Of a stretch of 64,000 bases of DNA, positions 18,101-30,100 are shown in pieces. Within the stretch, counting starts at the first letter, position 1, and every line of letters begins with the position of its first letter. Source of the DNA: Klebsiella sp. RIT-PI-d (GTDB lineage: Bacteria; Pseudomonadota; Gammaproteobacteria; Enterobacterales; Enterobacteriaceae); the NCBI RefSeq assembly GCF_001187865.1, contig NZ_LGIT01000018.1, positions 20,767 through 84,766 of the forward strand. Direction: 5' to 3'. A program made the position numbers and the translations under genes. The notes under the pieces were generated by a model that saw only the letters and a program-made list of their open reading frames with translations, was not told the DNA's origin and ran no database searches.

Positions 18101-21100
18101 AGTCACCGGCACAGTGACGGTTGACGACAATGGACAGTGGAGCTTTACACCGGGTGCGGCGCTTGCCGAGGGACTGCATACTCTTACCTTTACCGCGACC
18201 GATCCTGCAGGTAACGTGAGTCCGCTCCCGGCACCGTTCTCCTTCGTGATCGATACTCAGCCGCCTGCCGCTCCCACCGGGCTTGCAGTGAGTGAAAACG
18301 GCGTTAACGTTACCGGGAGTGCTGAAGCAGGCAGCCAGGTGACGATTGTTGATGCTGGCGGCACGGTGTTGGGTTCCGGCAGCGCGGGCAATGACGGCAC
18401 GTTTGTGATTGTAATTTCTCCGGCGCAGACGGCCGGGCAATCCCTCTCGGCCAGCGCACAGGACAGCGCAGGCAACAGCGGCCCGGCGGCAACCTTTACC
18501 GCCACCAGCTCGGGCTTCCCGACGGTGCCGGTGATTGTTTCTGCGACTGATGATATCGGCGCAGTGACCGGCACGCTGGGCAGCGGGCAAGCTACGGACG
18601 ATACGCGTCCGCTGCTCGCAGGCACCGCGGCACCAGGCTCGTCCCTGACGCTTTATGATAACGGTGTCCTGCTCGGGACTGCTCTGACCGGTGCCAACGG
18701 CCGGTGGAGCTTTACCCCAGCCGCCGCGCTGGCGGAAGGCGCGCATACCTTTACCGCCACCGCCACCAATGCGAATGGCACCAGCGCGCTGTCTGCGGTC
18801 TTTACCTTGACGGTGGATGTCAGCGCTCCGGTTGCACCCGTACCCGATCAGATCCTCGACGACGCAGGCACGATCACCGGACCGCTGGTTAACGGACAGC
18901 GTACCGACGACACGCAGCCTGTGATTACCGGCAGCGGCGAAGCGGGCACCACCGTGACTCTTTATGACAATGGTGCCGCCATCGGCAGCGCCACGGTAGA
19001 TGCTGACGGAAACTGGCGTCTCACGCCTGACGCACCGCTGGCGGACGGCGCGCATTCATTAACGGTTGGCGCAACCGATGCAGCGGGCAATGTTGGCCCG
19101 GCATCCCCGGCGATAGCACTCATCGTCGATACCCTTGCGCCGGCCACGCCGGTCATCTCCGCCATTATTGATAATCAGGGCGCAATAACCGGACCTCTGC
19201 TGGACGGTCAGTCCACCGATGCCACCCAGCCGGTGATTAACGGTTCCGGGGAGGCGGGAGCCACCATCCGCATTCTGGATAACGACAGCGAAATCGGTAC
19301 TGCGCAGGTCAATGAACAAGGCAACTGGACCTTTACCCCGGCCAGTCCGCTGGGCGAGGGGCCGCACGCCATTACGGTGATCGCCAGCGATACGGCGGGT
19401 AACACCAGCGCACCGTCGGCTGGCGTCACATTTACCGTTGATACTACTCCGCCTGCGGTTCCGACGCTGCCGACGCTCAGTGATGACGCCGGTCCGATCA
19501 CCGAAAACATCGTTAACGGCATGCGCACCGACGATAGCCAGCCAACCTTCACTGGTCGCGGCGAGCCGGGCACGACCATCACGTTGTACGATAACAACCT
19601 TGTGCTTGGCAGCGCTCCTGTCGGCACTGATGGCAACTGGATCTTTACGCCAGCCAGCGCGCTGGCTGAAGGCCCTCATGCCCTGACATTTACCGCCACA
19701 GACGCAATCGGAAATGTCAGCCAGCCATCCGCCGTCATTCAGTTTGTTGTTGACCTGACGCCACCTGCCGCCCCTGACGATTTAGCGGTTTCACCGCAGG
19801 GAACAACGGTGACCGGGAGCGCGGAAGCCGGCAGCCTGGTGACGATCACTAATGCCAGCGGCAATGTGGTACTGGGTAGCGGAACCGCCGACGCCAACGG
19901 TACGTTTAGCATCAGCATTTCCCCGGCGCAGACTGCCGGACAAGCGCTGCTGGCTCAGGCGGCCGACGCAGCCGGTAACACGGGACCGGCCGCAGAATTC
20001 ACTGCCACCAGTTCGGGCTTCCCGGCAGTGCCGGTGATTATTGCCGTCAGTGATGATGTTGGCCCGATCGTGGGCAATCTGAGCAACGGCCAGCGCACCG
20101 ATGACACCACCCCAACCCTGACTGGCACCGGTGAGCCGGGCGCGACCATTACGGTTTACAACAATGGGGCTGAAATTGGCACTGCGCTGGCGAACGCTGG
20201 CGGTAACTGGACCTTTACCCCGAATACGCCGCTGCCGGAAGGGGTCAATACGGTGACCTTTACCGTCACGGCCACCAACGGCAATGGCACCAGCGATGGC
20301 TCTCAGCCGTTCACGCTGATCGTCGATACCGTCGCGCCGGATGCGCCGATCATCGCTCAGGTAGTGGATGACGTCGAAGGCAATACCGGCCCGCTGGTCA
20401 GCGGCCAGCCGTCGAACGATCCTCAGCCAACGCTTAGCGGCACCGCAGAGCCTGGCGCAACCGTGACGCTTTATGAAGGAACCAGCGTGCTGGGCAGCGC
20501 GGTGACGAATGTCAATGGCGTCTGGAGTCTGACGCCACAAACGCCACTTGCCAGCGGCGCTCATCCGCTGACGGTAGTCGCGACAGACGTTGCAGGTAAC
20601 AGCAGCGCGCCGTCGGCCGTCTTTACGCTGCAAGTGGATACTACTGCTCCGGCCGCGCCGGTTATCGTCACGGTAACCGATGATATCGCGCCCGGCACCG
20701 GTCCGCTGACCAGCGGTCAGGCGACTAATGACACTCAACCCCTGTTCAACGGCACCGCCGAGGCGGGCTCAACCGTTACGCTTTACAGTGACGGCGTGGC
20801 GATTGGCAGCGCGCGGGTCAGTAACGCCGGCAACTGGACGCTGACCCCGGCGCAACCGCTGGGCGATGGCCCCCATATTATTACGGCCGTGGCGACCGAC
20901 GCAGCAGGTAACAGCGGCCCGCTTTCTGGCGGCTTTACCCTGGTGATTGATATCAGCGGCCCGGATGCACCGCTTCTCGGGACAGTTATCGATGATGTCG
21001 GCAGCGTCACCGGCGCACTTAGCACAGGTCAGATAACCGATGATACCCGGCCAACGTTGACCGGGACGGCAGAGCCAAATTCGAATGTGCAGATCCTCGA

Positions 21101-24100
21101 TAACGGTGCGCTGATTGGCAGCGCACCGGTGAACGCAGACGGTGAATGGCGCTTCACACCGACCGCCGCGCTGGCCGAGGGTCCACACAGCTTTACCCTG
21201 ACGGCGACGGATGCATCGGGTAATACCGGCCCGGCGTCAGCCCCCTTCACCATCACGATTAATACTACGGCACCGGCCACGCCGCTGATTGGCAGCGTCA
21301 ACGATGACAGCGGTAGTGTGACCGGCCCGCTGACCAGCGGACAGGCCAGTGATGATACGCGCCCAACATTGACCGGCAGCGGCGATCCCGGCACCACCAT
21401 TCGCCTGTTCGACAATGGCGTGCAGATTGCCACCGCTCAGGTTGATGCTAATGGCAACTGGAGCCTGGCGCCGGACGCGCCGCTGGGCAGTGGTAACCAT
21501 CCGCTAACGGTTTCCGCCACCGATGCTGCCGGAAACAGCAGTACCGCATCGCCGGTATTTAATCTGCTGATTGATATAACTGCGCCGACCGCGCCGGTCA
21601 TCATTAGCGTGATTGACGATGCCAGCGGGACCGCGCAGCCGCTAACTACCGGTCAGCTCACGCGCGACACCCAGCCTGCGCTCAGCGGCAGGACGGAAGT
21701 CGGAGCCACCGTACGTATTTTCGATAACGGCGTGGCGATCGGTACCGTTCAGGCCGACAACAGCGGTACCTGGACCTTTACCCCTGCAACCGCGCTGACG
21801 GAGGGGACGCATAATCTTACTGTCAACGCCACCGACAGCGCGGGCAATACCAGTCCGCTGTCTGCGGCCTTTACGCTGACTATCGACCTGACCGCCCCGC
21901 AGGTTATTGCCCCGGTAGTTACCGACAACGTGGGCTTGCTAACCGGCACCCTGGCAGACGGTCAACGTACCGATGACACTCGTCCTGCGCTGAGCGGCAG
22001 CGGCGAAGCGGGCAATCAAGTCGTGTTGTTTGATAACGGTGTTGAACTGGGCCGCGTTACGGTCGGCAACGACGGGCAGTGGCGCTTTACGCCAGACACG
22101 CCGCTTGCCGAAGGCAGCCACAGCCTCACCGTGCAGGAGACCGATAGCGTCGGCAACGTCAGCCCGCAATCGGCTGCCGTCACGGTGATTATTGATATCA
22201 CCCCGCCGGATGCGGCAGTAATTAACGCTGTTGCTGAAGACGGAACCACCGTCAGCGGCACGGCAGAAGTCGGGGCGACCATCACCGTGGTAAATGCTGA
22301 TAACGTGCAAATTGGTCGCGGTATCGTGGACGAGAATGGAAACTTTACCGTCCGGCTGTCACCGTCGCAGACGCAAAGCCAGCCGCTGGAAGCACGCATT
22401 CAGGACAGTGCAGGCAACGTCGGCGAACCGACGCCGTTTACCGGCTCTGACTCTGGCCTGCCGGATACACCTGCCATCATCGCCATCACTGACGATGTGG
22501 GTACCCTCACCGGGGCGTTAACTACAGGCCAGTCTACCGACGACACGCGTCCGCTGCTGAGCGGAACAGCCGAAGCCAATGCGCAAATTACCGTCTATAA
22601 CAACGGAATAGCCACAGGTAATGTGACTGCCGATGCCAACGGCAACTGGACTTTCACACCACAAGCGGCGCTGGCGGATGGCCCTTATTCGTTCACCGCC
22701 ACCGCCACTACCGCAGCAGGCACCAGCGGTCTTTCTGTTGCCTTTACCATTGTCGTTGATACTGTCGCCCCGGACGCGCCGGAGGATCTGAATGTCAGCG
22801 CTGACGGCCTGACCGTCAGCGGTAGCGCAGAAGCAGGCAGCCTGGTGACTATTACCGGGGCCAACGGCGCGCCTCTGGGAAGCAGCATTGCAGATGACGG
22901 CGGTAATTTTAGCGTCACACTCAATGCGCCGCAGACCAACGGTCAGACGCTGATGGCGATTGCAACAGATGCGGCAGGCAACAGCGGCCCGTCGGCGTCC
23001 ACCAGTGCAGCGGATACCACTGCGCCGGATGCCCCACAGGGGCTGGCGATCACTCAGGATGGCGCTATCGTCACCGGCCGCGCTGAGCCAGGCAGTACGG
23101 TGACTATTCTTAACGCCAGTAATCAAAACGTAGGCAGCGGGCAGGTGGACGACAACGGCGATTTCCGTATCGAACTCACTCCGGCGCAAATCACCGGTGA
23201 GGCATTAAGTGCCACCGCCACCGACGCTGCCGATAACACCGGTCCGGCGGCAAATGTTACCTCGCCGGACCTGACGCCGCCCGCTGCGCCATCAGACCTG
23301 GTGGTGTCTGATGATGGCACCATCTTGTCCGGCACCGCCGAAGCGGGTAGCACGGTCAATGTCACTGGGCCAGATAACATCCCGCTCGGCAACGCGACGG
23401 CGGATGCTAACGGCCAGTTTACGGTGACGTTGACCACGCCACAAACCAACGGCGAACTGCTGAGCGCCTCGGCAACCGACACCGCCATCAATGCCGGGCC
23501 TGCCAGCACGGTGAATGCTCCGGATATCACAGCGCCACAGCCGCCGATCATCACAAGCGTTGTGGACGATGTGCCGGAATTCACCGGCGCGCTGACCAAC
23601 GGGCAAAGTACTAACGACGCGCGTCCAGCGCTCAACGGCACCGCGGAGGCGAACGCCACGGTACGCATCCTCGACAACGGCGTGGAAATCGGGTCGGTCA
23701 CCGCAGATACCAGCGGCAACTGGAGTTTTATGCCGTTAACGCCGCTGGCCGCTGGCGGACACGTCTTGACGGTGACCGCAACGGACAGCGATGGCAATAT
23801 CAGTGAGCCTTCTGCCGCATTCAGTCTGGTGGTCGACACCGCAATTCCACAGGCCCCGGTGATTACCCTGGTCACGGACGATGTTAATCCGGTCAGCGGA
23901 CAAATTACCAACGGTCAAAGCACCAATGACACGCGCCCTGCGCTCTCTGGCACCGCTGAGCCAGGATCTACGGTAACGGTCTTTGATAATGGTACGGCCA
24001 TCGGGACAGTGCAGACGGACCTGAATGGCGGCTGGGCATTCACTCCGACCACCGCACTGAGCGACGGTCTGCACCGTTTGACGGCCAGCATCACCGACAC

Positions 24101-27100
24101 GGTGGGGAATACCAGCGCCCTTTCCACGCCGTTCACCCTGACGGTGGACACCCTTATTCCGGCGGCTCCGGTAATTATCGCCGTGATTGATGATACTGGC
24201 AGTGTTACCGGCCCGCTGACCGCCGGGCAGGTGACCGACGATACCCGTCCGGCCCTGAGCGGAACGGCCGAGGCCAACAGCACGCTGCGGATCTTCGATA
24301 ACGGTACAGCCATCGGAACGGTGCAGGTGGGCAATAACGGCAACTGGAGCTTTACCCCGATCGCACCACTGGCAAATGGCGCACATCTGCTGACCGTCAG
24401 TACGACGGATGCCGCAGGTAACGTCAGCCCGGCCGCCAGCTTTACTCTGACGGTCGACACCCTTGCGCCAGTCGCGCCAACGATTGTGACCATTGCCGAC
24501 GATGTGGGTAGCGTAACCGGTAACCTGACCGCCGGTCAGAGCACCGACGACACACGCCCTGCGCTCAGCGGCAGCGCTGAGCCGGGAGCAAATATCACAC
24601 TGTACGATAACGGCATCCTGTTAGGGGCCACCACCGTCGATCAGAACGGAGACTGGACCTTTACGCCGACTACGGCGCTGGCGGAAGGCCCTCATTCCCT
24701 GACCGCCGTCGCCACAGATAGCGCGGGTAATGTCAGCCCGGCCTCTGCCGCCTTCGTTATTGTGGTCGATACTACTGCGCCGCTGACGCCGGTTCTCAAC
24801 GCAGTCACTGACGATGTGCCGGACGGCATTGGTGATTTGACATCCGGACAACAAACTAATGATACGCAACCTGCGTTAAGCGGAAGCGGCACGCCGGGCG
24901 ATACCATCACCGTGTATGACGGCATTGATAATGCGCTGGGCACCACGCTGGTGGACGCCAACGGTAACTGGAGCTTTACCCCGCCGGTGCCGCTTGGCAT
25001 GGGTGAACACAGCCTGACGTTAACCGCCACCGATCCGGCGGGCAACGTTAGCAACCCGTCGCTACCTTTCATCATCAATGTGCAGACCGCCCTCCCTGAA
25101 ACGCCGGTATTATTGAGCGTCAATGATAATGTCGGTGCAGAAACCGGTCCGCTGACCAGTGGCGCATTGTCCGATGACAATCTGCCGACGCTGACAGGCA
25201 CTGCCCCCGTCAACAGCACCGTCACGATTTATAATGCCGGGATTGCGATTGGCACCACCCTTGCCGACGGCAGCGGAAACTGGAACTTTCCCCCCGCCCC
25301 GGCGCGGGCCGACGGTAATTACCCGCAGCCGCCCCCCGCCACTGACGCCGCAGGCAATATCAGCCCGGCGACCGCCGGGTTTGACCTGACGATCGATGCC
25401 ACGGCCCCGCTCGCGCCAGTCATCACTGCGGTTGAGGATAATATCGGGCCATTCACGGCAGCGCTGACAAACGGCGGGTTTACCGATGACACCCTGCCGC
25501 TGATCCGCGGGACGGCAGAAGCCAACAGTACCGTGACCCTTTACGCCAATACCACGCTACTCGGCACAGCAGAGGTGGATGGTGCCGGTAACTGGACCTT
25601 TACCCCCCTCACCGCACTGACTGAAGGTCTGTATACCCTGACCGTCAGCGCGGCAGATGCGGCGGGCAACACCAGCGTTCTCTCCGCACCGTTTACCTTT
25701 AATGTGGATCTGACCGCCCCTGATGCGCCGGAGGATCTGACCACGCCGGGTGACGGCACCGCCGTGTCGGGCACGGCCGAAGCGGGGACGACGGCTATAG
25801 TCAGCGACGCGCTGGGGAATGTGCTGGGACGCGCGCTCACCGGTGAAAACGGCAACTTTACCGTGACGCTGACCCCGGCGCAGACCGGGGGCGGAACACT
25901 GACCGTTGTGGTACAGGATGCGGCAGGTAATATCAGTTCGCCGACGACCTTCCCGTCGTCGAACTCGGGCCTGCCTGCGGTTCCTGCCATCACGGTCATT
26001 ACCGATGATGTCGGCACCCTCACCGGCAATCTGACCAACGGGCAGAGCACCGATGATAATCAACTCGCACTGAGCGGGACCGCCCAGCCGAATGTCGTCG
26101 TGACGATCATCGTTGATGGCGCAATTGTTGATAGCGTGACGGCCGATGCCGACGGCGCGTGGTCATACACGCTACCCGGTACGCTCAACGATGGTCCGCA
26201 TACCTTTGCGGTGAATGCAACCAATGCGAACGGCACCGGCGGCACCTCCTCGCCGATCACCCTGACTGTCGATACCGTCGCGCCGGATGCGCCGGCGATA
26301 GTCCAGGTGGCTGACGATGTTGATGCCCAGACAGGTGTGCTGGTCAACGGCCAAATCACTAACGATGCGCAGCCAACGCTGACTGGCACTAGCGAAGCCG
26401 GTGCAACGGTGAGCATTTATGATAATGGGCAAGTGCTGGACAGCGTTGTGGCTGATACCGAGGGCAACTGGACCTTTACCCCGGCGGCTGCGCTGGGCGA
26501 CGGTCCGCACGATCTGACCGCCGTGGCAACCGATGCCGCAGGCAACAGCGGCCCGGCCTCGGCACCGTTCACGGTGATTGTCGACCCCCTTGCTCCGCCG
26601 CTGCCGGTGCTGACAAACGTCGTGGATGACGCCGGAACCGTCACCGGGTCACTCGCCACCGGGCAGAGTACCGATGACACCACTCCAACCCTTAACGGCA
26701 CCGCCGAAGCGAATGCCACCGTGCTGGTTTTTGATAACGGCGTGCAGATTGGCGGTGCGCTGGTCAGCGGCACCGGCGCGTGGACCTTTACCCCCACCAC
26801 GGCGCTGGCCGCCGGTCCGCACAGCTTTACGCTAAGCGCCGTCGATCCGGCAGGCAATACCGGCCCGACTACCGCCGGTTTTGACATTAACATTGTCACT
26901 ACCGCGCCTGCCGTGCCGGTCATTGCGACCATTATTGATGATGCAGGCCCCCTCACCGGCGCGCTGGCAGAAGGTCAGGTTACCGATGATAATCTGCCGA
27001 CCCTGAACGGTACCGGGATACCGGGTGCAACGGTGCAGGTGCTTGATAACGGCGCACCGATTGGCACCGTGCAGGTTGATAACACGGGCGCATGGACTTT

Positions 27101-30100
27101 TACACCGACAACGGCACTGGCCGATGGCGTCCACCGCTTTACCGCCACCGCCAGCGATGCGGCGGGCAATACCAGCGCCGCCTCCCCGGCCTTTACGCTC
27201 AACGTGGATACCCAGGCCCCGCTGGCTCCGGCCCTGGTTTCGGTGGTTGACGCCACCGGTCCGCTGACCGGGGCGCTGACTGCGGGACAAACCACCGACG
27301 AAACCCGGCCAACGCTGAGCGGCAGCGCGGAAGCAGGTTCCACGCTGCAACTGTTCGACAATGGTGTGCAGATCGGCGTGGTGACCGTTGGCGGCACCGG
27401 CAGCTGGGTCTTTACGCCGCAAACCCCGCTGGCCGAGGGGCCACACGCTATCACCGCAGTGGCTACGGATGTCGCAGGCAATACCGGCCCGGCGTCCGGC
27501 GCGTTTAATTTTACTGTCGATACCAGCGCGCCCGCGGCTCCGGTCATCGCCAGCATTGCCGATGATGTCGGCAGCGTGACCGGCACGTTGACAGGCGGTC
27601 AATCTACCGACGATACCCGGCCACTGCTGACCGGAACCAGCGAAGCCGGTGCGACGGTACAAATCATCGACAATGGCGTCGTCATCGGTACCACGCAGGC
27701 TGACAATACCGGCGGATGGACGTTCACCCCGCAAACCGCGCTGGCTAACGGTAGCCATACCTTTACGGCATCAGCTACCGACGCGGCAGGCAACAGCGGC
27801 CCGGCGTCAGCGTCCTTCACTATTGTGGTGGATACCGTCGCCCCGACGGCCCCGGTTATTGCCCTGGCTAACGATGATGTCGGCAGCGTTACCGGCCCGC
27901 TGGTCAGCGGACGCACTACCGACGATACCCAGCCTACCTTCAGCGGCCGGGGCGAGCCGGGTTCGACCCTGCGGCTGTTTGATAACGGTGTGGACATTGG
28001 CGGCACAACGGTCGCGGCAAGCGGCGACTGGAGCCTGACACTGGCCACGGCGCTGGCCAGCGGTCTGCACAGCATCACCGCTACTCTGACCGATGCGGCA
28101 GGTAACACCAGTGCGCTGTCCGCGCCTTTCACTCTGACCGTGGATACGACCGCGCCGGATGTGCCGATTATTGTCAGCATTACCGATGATATCGCCCCGA
28201 TCACCGGCATCGTGGGCAACGGTGCCGCCACCAACGACGCCCGCCCGACGCTGAACGGTACCGGCGAGGCCGGAGCCACCTTGCGTATTCTGGACAATGG
28301 CGTGCAAATTGGCACCACTACCGTGGCAACCGACGGTAGCTGGTCCTTTACGCCAGGCATCAACCTGGCGCAGGGCACACATAATCTGAGCGCTACTGCC
28401 ACGGATGCCGCAGGTAATACCGGCGGCGCATCGGCGCTCTATAGCGTGATTGTGGATACCCTCGCCCCGCCAGCACCGCAGGCAACACTTAGTGCCGACG
28501 GCGGCGCGATCGGTGGAACCGCCGAAGCCGGTAGCACGGTTATTGTCACGCTGCCGGGTAACGTTCAGCTCACGACCACGGCCAGCGCCAGCGGTGCATG
28601 GAGCATTTCCCTGAGCGACCGGCAGACCGAAGGCGAAGCCATTGCGGTCACCGCCCGTGACAGCGCAGGTAACGTTTCGCCTGCAACAACGCTGACCGCG
28701 CCGGTGCTGCCGCTTTCAGCCAGCGATAACGTCACGGAACTGGATCTGACCACCGACGCTACCGTGACCACGGAAAACTATACCGACTACGGCGTCCTGC
28801 TGATCGGCGCGCTGGGTAATAATGCGACGGTGCTGGGTAACGACACTGCGCAGGTCACCTTTACTGTCGCCCAGGGCGGTCGGGCAGATCTGAGTATTGA
28901 TTCTGCGGCCACCGGCATTGTGCTGTCACTGCTTAATACCCAGCAAATCGCCGTGCAGCGCCTCGACCCCACCAGCAATGCATGGGTGACCGTAGCAGAT
29001 TCTTCCCAGCCGCAGTTTGCCGATCTTCTGACCCTCAACGGTAGCAGCGTCAACTTTACCCTCGACGGTCTGACCGGCGGCACGTACCGCGTGCTGAGCT
29101 ATAACTCTAACCTGCTGGCGACCGGCTCCTTCACCAGCCTGAATGTGTCGGTGGTTCAAACCAGTGCCGGAACGCTGAACGGCGAAACGGTTCACGTCGG
29201 CAACGTTATCCAGGATATCGATCCGGTGAGCGGTGGAGACAGTGCGCCAAACGGTACGGTGGTAAGCCAGGTCAGTAATGCCAGCGGTCAGACAGTCACC
29301 GTGGGTGCAGGCGGAGCCATCATTGACGGTCTGTACGGCACGCTGACCATTAATGCCGACGGAAGCTATCGCTATGCGCTGACCAGCACCTCGCCCACGG
29401 TACTGGGCCGCACCGAAAGCTTCACCTACACCATTACGCATAACGGCGTCAGTGACAGCGCGCAGCTGGTGGTGGCTCTCGGCGCGGGAACCGCAGGGAG
29501 CACGGTTACGGCGGTCGATAATACCGCAACGCTGACCTATGAAACGCAGGTGGAGATCGTTAATAACGGCCCGTCATCGCAGAGCAGCTTCTCGGTGGTC
29601 GGCATTGCGCTCGGCAATGTGCTCAATGCCAACATTTTGAATAACATCACTAACCCGATTGTGTTCGATGTTGAGGAGGGCTCTACCCGCACGCTGACGC
29701 TGCAATCCAGCGCTGGTGGCGTGGCGCTGCTCTCCACTTTCGACCTGTACGTCTATCGCTTTAACGATGCGATTCAGCAGTTTGAGCAATATCGGGTGGA
29801 ACCCGGCTGGCTGCGGGTGCCGCTCCTGGGCGGTCAATCCGGCCAGCTCACGCTGACCCTGCCGGGCGGTGAATACCTGTTCTTGCTGAATAATGCGTCC
29901 GGGGTGACCGCGCTGACCGGCTATACCCTGAATATCCTTCAGGATCGCGTCTACAACGTGGAAAGCCTCACCGCCACCACCAGCGGTAATGTTCTGGATA
30001 ACGACGTTGCGCCAGCCGGGACGCTGGTCACGGAAGTCAATGGTGTTGCGGTGGGCGCAGGAGGCGCAACCATCACCGGCAGCCACGGCACGCTAACCAT

